A stretch of DNA of 64,000 nt from Ophthalmolycus amberensis (taxonomy: Eukaryota > Chordata > Actinopteri > Perciformes > Zoarcidae). Location of the stretch: contig JAFEUB010000285.1 of assembly GCA_024529925.1 (NCBI GenBank), forward strand, positions 496,001-560,000. The letters run 5' to 3'. The position numbers were made by a program, and so were the translations under genes. Positions 37,456-48,802 of this stretch are shown here, piece by piece. Every line of letters begins with the position of its first letter. The stretch's first letter is position 1. Below the pieces are notes generated by a model that made no database searches, was not told the DNA's origin, and was given only the letters and a program-made list of their open reading frames with translations.

Positions 37456-37630
37456 GTCCTGGACGATCGGATCACAAGTAGACAGCTCTAGATACCAGTT
37501 GAAGCGACCACCGAGACCCATTATTGTGATCGGATCACTTGCCGAGGTGGGACACTTCGGACCAAGTGTCTTTTGAGATCTGCGTTCTGCCAGAACTGTC
37601 CACTTGTGATCGGATCACCCAAGACGTGTG
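37456..37630. mobile_element. Small inverted-repeat MITE
   Basis: GATCGGATCACAAGT near 37,465 is inverted as ACTTGTGATCGGATCA near 37,602, and an extra TGATCGGATCACTTG lies at ~37,527. The element is about 175 bp, with no coding content. The boundaries are approximate and no target duplication was defined. Confidence 0.7.
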
Positions 37631-37889
37631 TTGATGCCCGGTGTGAACGAAAACTATGCATAACATAAACACATATAGCTATTATGAACTGTACTTTTGT
37701 ATGGTATAATAAGTTATTTTGTATTCATATATTCCAATGTATGCTTATGTGTGTGTTTTGATAATGGACCTACTCATCAACACACATCAGTCAGATGCCA
37801 CAACTACTAATCTGTGTGAATTATATTGCAGTGTCCCTTAGAAATCTCCTGCATTCAAGATCAAAGCTTGAACTCTTGTTATTGAAGTA

Positions 37890-37891
<2 letters not shown>

Positions 37892-37925
<34 letters not shown>

Positions 37926-37935
37926 GTGTGTGTGT
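37892..37935 (+). repeat. (GT)n microsatellite
   Basis: A GT run with one C interruption in intron E-F, ~240 bp before exon F. Confidence 0.93.
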
Positions 37936-38176
37936 TTCAAAATCAATGCAGAGGGAAATGTCAGATTTCAATTACAGAGCAGATAGAAAAACGAAATGCA
38001 CAAACAGATGAATGCCAGCGTATTTATACACAGTTAATGAATAGTGAATCCTCTCTCGCTCTCCTTCCTCTGTTCTTGCCCGAGGGGACCATGCTGGCAC
38101 CCTACCACGATCCCACCTCGCTTCACACAGAATTCAAAACGCTTTTCTATTCTAAATGACGTCTCGTCTTCCGCAG

Positions 38177-38350
38177 TGGGACGGTGTCGGCCCATTTCCA
38201 GACTTGGCGGAGCCCCCGAAGGGCATCCAGATGTTATGGCACCCCACCATCGTCAAGCCCTATCTCACACTGCTGTCGGAGTGCTCCAACCCAGACACCC
38301 TGGAGGGAGCAGCTGGGGCTCTGCAGAACCTAGCTGCTGGCAGCTGGAAG
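38177..38350 (+). CDS. ctnnd2: ctnnd2 exon F: armadillo repeat 6
   Basis: This 174-bp (58-codon) phase-0 exon has acceptor CTTCCGCAG and donor TGGAAG|GTAAGG. It encodes WDGVGPFPDLAEPPKGIQML, WHPTIVKPYLTLLSECSNP, DTLEGAAGALQNLAAGSWK. The GAAGALQNLAAG.WK motif is an invariant signature of the p120/delta-catenin family. Family A repeats lie in the introns on both sides in the same orientation. Confidence 0.97.
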
Positions 38351-39145
38351 GTAAGGACTATGCCTATATCACGGTTATACCAAAGGGCATCTGCAGCAGT
38401 GCATTGAATTTTCAGTGTTCTGAAAGTGAGAATCCTCAGCACACGGCAAAATAACAACCCCAAGGGTACTAATATTCTGATAATTTTGTGCTAGCTTATA
38501 GCCATCAGGGGGCGACTCCTCTGGTTTCAAAAATAAGTCTGGTTGTATAGAAGTCTATGAGAAGATGACTCTACTTCTCACTTGATTTGTTACCTGTAAA
38601 CATGAGTTCATGGTCTCAATCGCTAGTTTTAAGTCTCCTTTAATACAGCATGATGTTCATTTAGTAAATTATGGTCCATTTAGAGTCAAATAGACCATAA
38701 AGCAGGGTGATGATTTAGGGCGTGGCTACCTTGTGATGGTCGCTACCACGGTGTCTGGGAGTTGTTCGTGTTTTCGTCTTAGAACTTTAACCCTTTCACA
38801 GTTTGTTTTCACTTCATGAAAGTTAATTGTAACATTTTGGTCGCCTAAAAATGTCTTATTCAGCGTTCGGTTGTACTTAACTCCACCCTCTCGTGTCACT
38901 TCTGGTTGCTAAAAAAGCAAGGTGGCGACCGCCAAAATGCTGAACTCAAGGCTTCAAAACTGTACTCTACAAACCAATGGATGAAGTCGCAATAACTACG
39001 TCCATTTGTAATATACAGTCTATTTAATGGGATAACACTTTAATGTAATGGCATCTGAAAGACAAAGATAAATGCCCAGAAATATAAAAAAAAGACGCTC
39101 TCTCTGTCCACCTCTGAACCTTACCTTCCCCTCTGTCCTGCCCAG
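38351..39145 (+). other. Intron F-G (795 bp)
   Basis: Most of this intron is family A copy 4 (38,497-39,024). A normal acceptor (CCTGCCCAG) follows. Confidence 0.92.
38497..39024 (+). mobile_element. Interspersed repeat family A, copy 4
   Basis: This plus-orientation copy runs from the AGGGGGCGACTCCTCTGG block near 38,507 to TATACAGTCTATT at ~39,013-39,025. It fills two thirds of the intron and ends ~120 bp before exon G. Confidence 0.78.
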
Positions 39146-39296
39146 TGGTCGGTGTATATCCGGGCCGCAGTGCGTAAGGAGAAGGGCCTCCCCATCCTGG
39201 TGGAGTTGCTGAGGATAGACAACGACCGGGTGGTTTGTGCCGTGGCCACCGCGCTGAGAAACATGGCTCTGGATATCAGGAACAAGGAGCTCATTG
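39146..39296 (+). CDS. ctnnd2: ctnnd2 exon G: armadillo repeat 7
   Basis: This 151-bp exon has acceptor CTGCCCAG and donor CATTG|GTAAGT. It encodes WSVYIRAAVRKEKGLPILVE, LLRIDNDRVVCAVATALRNM, ALDIRNKELIG, ending after the first base of Gly. It is highly conserved against vertebrate CTNND2. Open frames running past the donor are chance. Confidence 0.97.
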
Positions 39297-41857
39297 GTAA
39301 GTTGTTCATTCATAGACAGCAACAAAGATACACACAAAGAGTGACTTCACGCAAAGGTTACACGCTCTCAGTCAGGACACAAGGTGACACATGAGCTAGT
39401 ATTCCAATAAAGGGTTAATGCATACATTTCAAAGCTACTGTATTACAGAGTTTTACTTGAGTGTTGATGCTCATGGAGTGATTTGCTTAATTCTGCCTAA
39501 TTGGAGATAATGGCACTGAAAACAAGTGCAGGTATCTTGCCCCGCTTGCAGAATGACTCACATTTTTGAATAATGAATGTGGTACTTGTTTAAGTAGACA
39601 GGTTTAGCAGCCGTTATCGCTGTTATGAATGGCTGACTGGCAGTGGGCTTGTGGATTTGTCTATAATAAAAAAAGACATACGTGTCTTTGTAGCATCTGT
39701 CTGTATTTATGCAGATATAAAGCAGAGTTTCCGTTGAGCGGATGTTGCTCTGGCTGATCATTCGATGCTTGATTTCCCTTTGGAGATCAAGTGATGTCGG
39801 TAATAAACTCTGCTTTTCTGCTGGTCCCCATAGCAACAACCACATGCCTCCTTCGTCTTGCTCTGTCTGATGCTCGAGGCACTGAGCTAAGCCGTCTGCC
39901 TGTGTGTACTGTCTAATGCAGCCGCTCATGTGTATCGTGTATACTATGTAGGTTGTAATGTCAATCTCAGGTCCACGGGGCATGCGTGTGTGTTTTGAAA
40001 GGACATACTGTCCCGCCCTCGCATGAAGAAATTGCATTAGAAAGACAACATATCGTGTAGTTGGATCCTCAGAGCTTTCAGCAGCAGATATCAACACTGT
40101 TTCCACATCACGGTCCGCCGTGAGCCAACTGTTGTTTTATCGATGCAATGTTAAAAACTAGATTTTTTTAATAATGTGAATATTGCAAACACTGCAAGTG
40201 TATTGCAACAGTTAAATTAAGCTGTTTACATGGTTCAATCATGTTTGATTACTCACTGTAATAAGCCGGTTTATATGTGTGATTAGGGTTTAGTTGTGTG
40301 TTTTTTTTAATCTCTAAAAGGGAAAAGTCATTAACAACAACTCGTGCAGGGCTGGGAGGGGGGCTAAGACACGCCCGGTCACGTCTATCGTCGCTTATTT
40401 TCCAAAAAACCAGTGTAGCATTACAGTCACAGCACAAGCCTTTTCTCTTGTCGGTGGACTTGAAAATAAGCAATCCGCACATTACAAACTCCGGTGAATC
40501 AGTTTTAATGTAAATTTCCTACGCAGTGATTAGAGTTCTTCAAATATACTCATTTAGGGGCGAGCTAGTTTGATAGCTTCCTTGAAAATTCCACCATGCT
40601 TCAGTTACAGAGCATGCAGAGTGAAACATGAACTGAGCCTGGTCTACGTTACTTTATTACGTTGCCAGACTTTACTGTTTTCAAATTACCGTTACCCTTT
40701 CAATTTGCTTATGCTTATCACTAGTGCGATTCGCTAATGCTAATTGCTAGCACGCTGACTACTGTTCTGATAATGGCTGGTAAGATGTAAAGGGTCTGTT
40801 ATAGTGACAAAAACAGTATGAACTCTTTGTGAATTTGAGTTTAAACGCAAGACTGGGTGCAAGGTAGCAATGTGTATTCTAGTGTTTAGCATTAGCGCTA
40901 GCTATGTATATGCTAGCATACTGTGACCAGATCATATTAAGACTCATCATAAGATCATAAGATCATAAAAGTGCTGAAATAATTGTCCTCCATCCTGATG
41001 AAAATACCTATACGATGTGCATAAGCGAGTGTGTGCATGCTTAAACTTCACATACACTGAAGAGTCCCGTTTTGGTCTCCCTATGCTAGCAATTAGCCAT
41101 TAGATTCACAGGGTAATTGAAAAGGTAACGGCTTGATTGCTTGATTTTTGTTTTGGATATAGAAAAAACAACAGACATAAAAACATCCTAAAGTTAGCAC
41201 ATGAAAGCATAATGTAACTCTTATTTGCAATGTGTACCTTGGTTTGAAGACAATACGTCATTATACACACACTCTTCAAATAGATCACATCGATAACATC
41301 GATCTAGAATCTGGAGTATAAATGCTTCATGCACCAGCAGTAGAACCCATGTGTGCATGTGAACGGTGAGTGGGTCATGAGGTGCCTCCACCACCATCAC
41401 CCCACCAGGGTGATCACCCAATCGGAATGAGGGGCAGAGTGCAGGGTGGACAAGATTGCCTGACAGCAGTACTGAGCTGCCATGGGAAATGTAGTCAGTT
41501 GGTGTTGCACGCGGCCAAGTCATCATCATTGTCTGACAGTCACACAGCCAGGCCCTATTTACGCAGCTGAGAGCTTTAATGGGGTTCTCAGGTGACAAAA
41601 GGGAAAGAGAAGAGAGTCGACAAAGGATGAGGGGGAGCAGGGAGAGATATATTGAGTCATCATTGGCATTAATATGACAGTAAATGTATTGCCATAAAAC
41701 ACAATACACACGATATTGATCAAAATCATTATTACAGAACCTCAAATTGCCTTTTCTTCATTCCCATTTCTGCCTTGTCTCCTCCGTTCCACCTTCAAAC
41801 CCTTTAACCAACATGATTCCACCTCAACCCCACCCACTCCATCACTCTTTCCCACAG
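39297..41857 (+). other. Intron G-H (2561 bp)
   Basis: No exon or clear transposon was recognised. A 182-codon minus-strand open frame at 39,558-40,106 has no recognisable domain and is judged chance. Runs such as GCTAATGCTAATTGCTAGC near 40,735 are low-complexity. Confidence 0.8.
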
Positions 41858-42107
41858 GTAAATACGCAATGAGGGACCTTGTTCACCGTTTGCCCGGCGG
41901 CAGCAACAACAACAACACCAGCGGCGGGGGCGGAGGAAGCACCAACAGCAGCGCCCTGGTGGGGAAGACCATGTCGGACGACACCGTCACGGCGATCTGC
42001 TGCGCACTGCACGAGGTCATCACCAAGAACATGGAGAACACCAAGGCCCTGAGGGACGCCGGCGGCATCGAGAAGCTCATCGGCATCGCCCGCAGCAAAG
42101 GGGACAA
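41858..42107 (+). CDS. ctnnd2: ctnnd2 exon H: armadillo repeat 8 with Gly/Asn/Ser insert
   Basis: This 250-bp exon has acceptor TTCCCACAG and donor GACAA|GTAAGT. Two bases complete Gly, then KYAMRDLVHRLPGG, a low-complexity insert with four Asn and five Gly runs (about residues 16-39 of the exon), then MSDDTVTAICCALHEVITK, NMENTKALRDAGGIEKLIGI, ending in a split Lys codon. The insert sits in a loop before repeat 8 and is longer than the corresponding mammalian Asn-rich stretch. The core helices are unchanged. Confidence 0.96.
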
Positions 42108-44425
42108 GTAAGTCGAGTGGGAAGATGATGTCAGGTGGAAGGGGAGAGAGTATAAAGGGATGGGAAGACTAGAAGTTATAGTTTGATGGATGCTGCAACA
42201 GCATTAGAAAATGTTTATGCTGATATTAGAAACAAGAGGGAATCTGTTTTTCAACAGTCAATATAGCAAATGTCCCCAAAGACTACAATACCCATGAGAA
42301 GACAACAACCACAGGTGCATCTATTGCCTCGTCGTCCCGATCAAAAACAAAACTACCTCGCAGTTGACGTATTCATTCAGAATTGATCCTGAATCGGAAA
42401 CTGATTTTATTGAAATTGCAACCACCATAACTTTAAGCTCTGTGATTGGATGTTTTCTAAGCATAAATCTGTGTCGTGATGAAAACATCATACATCAGCA
42501 CTACAAGTCACAGAGAGTAGAGACACAGACTCCTGAACCAGAGTCACCACATCTCAGAACGTCCAGATAGACTGGAGGTAATATGTATTTAATTGTCTCC
42601 ATGTTTTCAAATGTTGATCGCGCACATATTTATGCTAATCAGGCAGCTTGAGAAAGAGATGTTTCCGCATGAAGACAGAAAATAATCAGTCCAGGAGAAT
42701 AAGAAAAGGGTTGGAACATAATTGTGGTGGAGATCGGAAGAGCGAGATCATGCAGCACAGAGACAGAGGTGAGGCAGGAGGAGGCTGAAGGTAGTTTTTG
42801 CCTGATGATTCATAACTCTAAAACTTGCCATGAGTCAACAGTTCAAACAGTCAGCCGGAAATGAGGTCCAAAATGAAAGTTCGGCACAGTCTGTTTACCC
42901 GCACACCTACGTGTCTATATTTTTGTCATTTGGCCTTTATTTGACTGTTGACAGTAGAGACAGAAAGGAAACCTCGGGCGGGAGCAAGAGGGACGACATG
43001 CAACAAAGGTCCCCAAGTCAAACTGGGGACATTGTGTTTAATTGTCACTGTGTCTTAGATCACGACACCACAAGGAGGCCCTCAACTATGTGTGATTCAT
43101 CAATGAGCTCTCAGCATGCTGCCAATCACTAGTGGTGTATTACCTCAGTAAATACATGTCTATATGTTGGAAATATCTATTCTATCCAATATCCATCTAA
43201 CTTTTAGGACACTTGTTTTGCCCGGAATAATCAGTGCCATGGAACCTACATAATACCAAAAGATAATAGTACTAAACTCTCATCTTTGGATATTTTTTAG
43301 TGAGGAAAGTTCTTTCAGCCGTCCATTTTACCAATTTATTTTATACAAAAGACTAATATAATGTTATTTTGATTTTGATTAGTTATGGTCTATATCATAT
43401 AGGAAATAAACCTTTCTCTGTTTTTCTAGTTGTAATTTAAAGGTAGCTTAACCTTACAAAGTTGCATTAAATCCACTAGAGTGAAAAGCTACTGAGATCT
43501 ACTTGGCTAGTTAGCTTTAGCAGCAGTTTAGCTATAGGGTGTTTTCTCCGCCATGGTTGGATTCATCTACTGCTTCATTCAATAATTAACTGCTGGACGA
43601 GGATACTTTTATTTAACAGACAGCTTCAACAGCTATCAATAAGTACAGCTATTCCTAGCTACCTCAGAGCTAGCTTTCACTCAACACAGTTGGCTGTTAG
43701 CTCTGTTTTGTAGTTACTGCTTCAACTGTTAAACGTTGCTTTCACAGAAATTCTAAATTTCTAAAACTGTTAATATCATAAAAACAGATGTCGAAAAGTC
43801 ATTCAGGTTTTCTCCAATGCTCTGTGATTAATCATAGGCTGAAATTTATTTCTGTTATTACTCAAAGAACAACTCTTTCGAGTCGCCTTTAGAGATACTG
43901 AAGGTTTGAATCCAAAGATAAACACGTCATTTCTTTTTTTTATACTCTTGTTCTTCAAAGAATGTTTTTAAGATCCCTGCTTCACTGCAAGGGCATGATC
44001 ATCATCATAGAGTCCCAAACAATAACGTTTACCGAAATGACTCGCAGAAATAATGTCTAATTTGCGTGGCAATGATAAGGCCATATGAGCCAATTAAACC
44101 CACAGCCATTATTCAAACCCCCGGTGGACGCAGAATGAAATATTGGCCAATCAATCAATCAAGCAAGCAATTATTACACAATTTTGCCTCAGTAAAATTG
44201 GAGTGCCATATTTGAGAAAATAAAAGGAGGCATTTTCATTTTGCATCTTTGGCCGTCTTTCTTCCTTTGAGCCGGCAGTGAGGTGATGCTTTGCAGGTGT
44301 AGTGTCTCTCCTTTATGTCTCTCTCTCGTCATTCTTCTGCATTGTGATGTCTTTATAGCTCCCATTAGCACAACGCGGGACAGTCGAGCTTTATACTTTC
44401 TGTTTCCTCTCTGCTGAATTCCCAG
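42108..44425 (+). other. Intron H-I (2318 bp)
   Basis: AT-rich sequence with no repeat or exon that I recognise. The acceptor is CTGAATTCCCAG. Confidence 0.82.
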
Positions 44426-44510
44426 GCATAGTCCCAAAGTCGTGAAAGCGGCATCTCAAGTCCTAAACAGCATGTGGCAATACAGAGACCTCCGCAGCCT
44501 CTACAAAAAG
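44426..44510 (+). CDS. ctnnd2: ctnnd2 exon I: armadillo repeat 9
   Basis: This 85-bp exon runs from acceptor ATTCCCAG to donor AAAAAG|GTAAAG. The first base completes Lys, then HSPKVVKAASQVLNSMWQYR, DLRSLYKK in phase 0. It closes the armadillo domain with a terminal repeat of the KAASQVLN.MW type. Confidence 0.97.
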
Positions 44511-44608
44511 GTAAAGTCTGAATGTGCAAGGCGTGTATGTGCATTATTTCTTACACCGGGTTCGTCTCTCCTCCTTTTCTCATCCGTTCCTTCTCTTGTG
44601 TTCTCCAG
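44511..44608 (+). other. Intron I-J (98 bp)
   Basis: The shortest intron in the window, with donor GTAAAG and pyrimidine-rich acceptor TTGTGTTCTCCAG. Compact introns of this size are usual in teleosts. Confidence 0.95.
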
Positions 44609-44735
44609 GACGGCTACTCCCAGTACCATTTCGTCGGCTCTTCCTCCACGATAGAGAGAGACAGACAGCGACCTTATTCTTCCTCTCGCACTCCGTCCAT
44701 CTCTCCTGTACGGACCTCACCCAACAATCGATCAG
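44609..44735 (+). CDS. ctnnd2: ctnnd2 exon J: start of C-terminal tail
   Basis: This 127-bp exon with donor TCAG|GTGAGT encodes DGYSQYHFVGSSSTIERDRQ, RPYSSSRTPSISPVRTSPNN, RS. The Ser/Pro-rich segment carries SP and TP sites typical of proline-directed phosphorylation. It lies just after the armadillo domain and is strongly conserved in CTNND2. Confidence 0.96.
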
Positions 44736-45651
44736 GTGAGTCCACCCACACCCAACTCTCCTGTCCTCCCTTTTGTCCTTCATCAATCTTTCCACCAGTG
44801 CAGTCCGGTCAAGAAACCTTCACACTGCGACAGCCACCGGCAAATTACTCTACCGTCAAGTAAAATCCTTGTAAGGGCCTCCCTTGCGTTGCCCCAGATT
44901 AGGGTTGGACTAATATGGGCTTTCCAGGTTTCAGTATTTTTGGACTCATGACAACGTCCTCTGATTTTCCCTAACTTTGAATGAATAAATTGATGAATAC
45001 ATCAGTGTTTTCCCCATGAGCTTGATTCTTGGTTGTGTCTAAAAGCCTCTGAAACTGACGGTGGGACAATGTGTCAGTTAAACCAGGCCCAACTATAAAT
45101 GTGTGGTATGTGATCAAAATGTTTCACTGCCCTTTCCAATCATGGAACACGTTACATTGCTGGCTTCCTGTCATTTATGTAAGTGTTGCTCATGACACGA
45201 CTCAAGACACATCACGGAAAGCGCTACAATGCAGGAAGCAGACCGTTTTTACATTTTCTCACAGGCTGCCATTAGAATGCATTGTTATTTTGCCACCGAA
45301 TCCTCCACGAAAGACCGTCGTGAGTGCGAGGGAAGCTTTGCCTGCTCTTCTTCACTTAATAACATTTTTATAGACCCTTCCAACAGGAGAGGAATCTCCT
45401 CAGTAACTCAACACTGACTCATGTCTGTGTCTGTCGTGGTTTATCGGACTGATTCTTTATGAATAAGAGATGATAATGGAGTGATACATTTGTTACATTT
45501 CTCTTAATTAAGCATTTAACTTCTCTTTCATGCTATATTTCGCCTTGCTGTAGCTTTTACATTAATCTTACAACGTTCAGTTCAGACTCGTGCTGTGTTG
45601 GAAGTTTCACAGAAAGGTTACCGGCCCCCAACCTAGTCGGCTTGCTAGTAT

Positions 45652-45800
45652 TTAAAATACATAAGGGAAAAGCACCAGGCTTGTCTCATCTGTCCAAAGG
45701 ACATTCTCCCAGAAGATTTGTGGCTTGTCAATATGCATTTTGGCAAATTCCAGTTTCAAAACTGGAGCTTTTTGGCAAGTCTCATCAGCTCTATATTCAC
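45652..45800 (-). mobile_element. Tc1/mariner transposase fragment (inverted piece)
   Basis: The minus-strand frame reads LEFAKMHIDKP and FWENVLWTDETSLVLF, which is the region around the catalytic Asp (LW[ST]DE) of fish Tc1 transposases. In an intact element this piece directly precedes the next fragment on the same strand, but here the strands are opposite. Confidence 0.75.
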
Positions 45801-45841
45801 AGATGAAGCATGAAGCATGAAAATTAAGCATACAAAAGAAG

Positions 45842-45994
45842 AACACTGTACCTACTGTGAAACATGGAGGAGGCTCGGTTGTGTTCTGGGGCTGCTTTGC
45901 TGCATCTGGCACTGGGTGTCTTGAATCAGTGCAGGGTACAATGAAATCTCAAGACCATCAAGGCATTCTGGAGCCAAATGTGCTGCCCAGTGTC
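45842..45994 (+). mobile_element. Tc1/mariner transposase fragment
   Basis: The plus-strand frame reads NTVPTVKHGGGSVVFWGCFA, ASGTG and about 25 further residues, matching the VKHGGGS.M.WGC motif of Tc1 transposases. It is degenerate beyond ~45,995. The preceding domain lies on the other strand at 45,652-45,800. Confidence 0.8.
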
Positions 45995-47170
45995 AGTGTA
46001 AACCTCTTTAATGCTGCATTACCAGTAATTCATATTCCAGTATATAATGTAGATACCGGTAGTATAAAAACTGAATTGGCACCGTTCGCAGATACTCAAT
46101 CCAGCTGTTTCAGTCAGTATCAGCTCAATATCTTATCTCAAATAACAACAGAGGAACTTATGTGTTGTGTCTATATATAGAGGATATAGTGTCAGTTCTG
46201 CAATAAATATTTTACCAGACAAGTTGCATTGTTTACATCATATCTCATGATACTTTTAATTTCGTTTCTCAGTTTACTATCGTGCAAGCAGATGGTCCAT
46301 CCAGTCGTTTGTGCGATTTCCCTTCTGTGGCAATCCTTCACATACAAAGAAACCTTTTGATAATTGGCCGTAAAGAGGTGCCGATATCACGATAGATATT
46401 ATTACCAGAGCATTGATGAGTGTGCGGATCAATGCTAAAAGTGTTAAAACAGAAGAGAGACAAAGCAACAGATGCAGCCACACAAAGAGGCTGGCAGGCT
46501 GTTGATTAGGATTTGAATATTAGAGGAAACGCTGCTGAACCATATGGCACTAAATCAATAGCTAGGTTTCCTCCAACATGGCGAACCAGATCTAACTCAT
46601 TATCACTGCCACTGATCCCACCGCCTCCCCTGTCAGTCCAGCATTTATTATTACAATTAAGATACTTTTCGGGTACAGACAGACAGAGAGACAGACAGAG
46701 ATTAAAAGGCCAGTCGCAGTGTGAGATAGAAATCTGTCCCTGTAGTAAATATGTGTGGAGAGAGGGTGGCCTGCAGCCAGACAGGAGGAAAGAAAGAAAG
46801 AGAAGACAGAGGCAAGAGTAAAGCAGATGCAGGGGGAGGGATGACTCAATATTTACCTCTTTGAAATCACACCCTGGTCACAAAGCCAGATTTGTGAAGA
46901 ATACCCACAAACAGCACACGGTGCATCTGAATCAGAATCAGGCTGTGCCTCGGTTGAGGTAAATGCAAAACCTGAAATGCTTGGAAATGTGCGAATTACT
47001 CTGACCTTTCTGCCATGAAGGGACCCGCTGTGTGTGATGTGAGCAGTTGTCCCTCCTGGTGTAGCCTCCGCCCTTCTGCATCCTAAAGAGTATTGATAAT
47101 GTGTTTGTGATGGAGTGAAGGTCTCAGACGTCCCCCCGTTTGTTTGTTTTGTGTGTGTGTTTGTGTGCAG

Positions 47171-47299
47171 CGAGCGCCCCTGCTTCCCCCAGGGAAATGA
47201 TGGCGCTGAAGGAGAGGAAGGCAGACTACGAGTCGACTGGCAATGCCAGTTACCATGGCAACAAGGGTGAACACACGTCCCGGAAAGACGCCATGATGG
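47171..47299 (+). CDS. ctnnd2: ctnnd2 exon K: C-terminal tail
   Basis: This 129-bp exon with acceptor TGTGTGCAG and donor GATGG|GTAGGA encodes (A)SAPASPREMMALKERKADY, ESTGNASYHGNKGEHTSRKD, AMM and a split Gly. It matches the vertebrate CTNND2 tail, with SAPASPRE as the most conserved stretch. A large minus-strand open frame over it is a shadow. Confidence 0.95.
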
Positions 47300-48216
47300 G
47301 TAGGAGTACCACACACGCTGCACGTCTGACACGTTCTCCCGGAACGCTGATGTGCTTTTCAGCTGAGTGTGCCGCTTTGGAATGAATATGAACACATGTG
47401 GATTTAGGTTTTTACAGTATTCAAGAAACAGTTCAACATTTTTGAGAAAAGCGTCTCTTTGTTTTTCACGCAGAGAGTGCCATTCTCGTACAGTATCAGT
47501 ACAACAATACGAAGCTGGTGCTAGGAGATAGTTAGCTTAGCTTAGCAAATAGACTGGAAACAGCTAGCCTACTAGCACCTCTAAACTTCACCAATTAACT
47601 ATTTATATCTGTTTTTTTATGTAATACATGGAGGAATCAAAGTGTTAAAATGACAAATTTAAATTAAAATTGAAAACACAAAGTATATATATGTTATTTG
47701 TTTGTTTTTTGCAAATGAATCAGGGTCGCTCGTAGGTGGATTTCATGACATTGGAACAGAGGCGGGACTTGCTGTTTGCCCCTGTTTCCCGTCTTTATGC
47801 TAAGCTAAGCTAATCACCTTCCGGCAGTAGCTACATATTCAGCGTACAGAGATGAGCATGGCATCAATCGTCTCCTCTGACTGTAAGCAAGGAAGCAAGG
47901 AAGCATGCTTCCCAAAATATCGAACTATATCATCAAGTACTGTGAGTGCTTGTAAGCTAAACAGAGTCTACGACAAGGTTTCTGTGTTTTATTATGTCAT
48001 CATTCCACACCGACAGCAGGGAAACACTGAGCTCCAAGCTCTCCTTAATTATCCTCACTCACTGTCATTTTGATTCTTATTCTCAATGAAAAACGCATCA
48101 CGTCCGGCTGATAACGCTGACAGCCGGCCCACACTCCTCTGCCTCCTCTGACGGTAGAACCTGAATAAATGCTTTCAGAGCAGGCAGTCACGTCCTCGTC
48201 TCCTCTGTCTCTGCAG
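47300..48216 (+). other. Intron K-L (917 bp), mostly one MITE
   Basis: More than half of the intron is the element at 47,429-47,927. The acceptor is GTCTCTGCAG. Confidence 0.88.
47429..47927. mobile_element. MITE with GTTCAACATTTT-type inverted ends
   Basis: The ends CAGTTCAACATTTTTGAGAA and TTCCCAAAATATCGAACTA are imperfect inverted repeats. Inside are GTTAGCTTAGCTTAGC and its inverse GCTAAGCTAAGCTAA. Both features are common in a widespread teleost MITE. Length ~499 bp, non-coding. Confidence 0.75.
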
Positions 48217-48293
48217 GTCAACTCTCCAGTGGGTCTTCCACGCTGCACAGAGGAGCATATGTGTCGCCCACCGATGACCTGAAGTACAACCAG
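48217..48293 (+). CDS. ctnnd2: ctnnd2 exon L: C-terminal tail, small exon
   Basis: This 77-bp exon with acceptor TCTCTGCAG and donor AACCAG|GTACGA encodes (G)QLSSGSSTLHRGAYVSP and TDDLKYNQ in phase 0. The STL.R..Y..P.DD.K.NQ pattern aligns with the same tail segment of mammalian CTNND2 but is less conserved than its neighbours. Confidence 0.92.
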
Positions 48294-48802
48294 GTACGAC
48301 AATTCACTTCTCCGCGTTTACAAAAATGTGACCACTGTGATAGCCGGGTAGCTTTGTGTCTGCAGGAAAGGTACAGCACCCCCTCGTTATATGCATAGCG
48401 TCTTTGCAAAATAATAAATAAACGTAGTTTTTAGGTTTAGTCGGTTAGGTTTAGGCAACAAAACTACTTGGATGAGTTAAGGAAAACATTGCAGTTTCAA
48501 CGTAAATGAGTCATCGTTGACTTTTGGTGTCACATGGGACATGAGCAGCCGTCTCGTGGGTGAAAGTCTGCGTTTGATTGACCCATCCATCCATCTCGAC
48601 CTCCTCCTTAAGCGGACTTTCTCGCTCTTTATACTGCATCAGTTACTGGAAGTGACTAATACTGATGTAAATGGGATACATTGAAGTTCGTTGAATGTAG
48701 CCACTTCTTATTTGATTCGTCCTTTTTTATGCTGTTTTCATGCTGAATAATATCATAATCCTGCTTTTCTTTCAATAATGATCTTTGCCTTTCTTGTCAC
48801 AG
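48294..48802 (+). other. Intron L-M (509 bp)
   Basis: The section 48,410-48,510 (GGTTTAGGCAACAAAACTAC and flanks) resembles a repeat common in fish genomes. Otherwise unique sequence. The acceptor is CTTGTCACAG. Confidence 0.85.

Larger units (their letters stand above)
35014..38176 (+). other. Intron E-F (3163 bp)
   Basis: It contains family A copy 3 (35,505-35,954), a 21-C homopolymer (36,999-37,019), a small inverted-repeat element (37,456-37,630) and a (GT)n tract (37,892-37,935). No exon-like segment was seen. Confidence 0.85.
44736..47170 (+). other. Intron J-K (2435 bp)
   Basis: It contains two pieces of a Tc1/mariner transposase in opposite orientation (45,652-45,800 minus; 45,842-45,994 plus). 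The rest has no recognised feature. The acceptor is TTTGTGTGCAG after a short GT run. Confidence 0.85.

Noticed and set aside
39558..40106. 182-codon minus-strand frame, the longest single frame inside a ctnnd2 intron
   Set aside because: No recognisable domain, no splice or promoter context, ordinary intronic composition. A chance frame is the simplest reading.
46853..47395. 180-codon minus-strand frame
   Set aside because: It overlaps ctnnd2 exon K in antisense and has no family resemblance.
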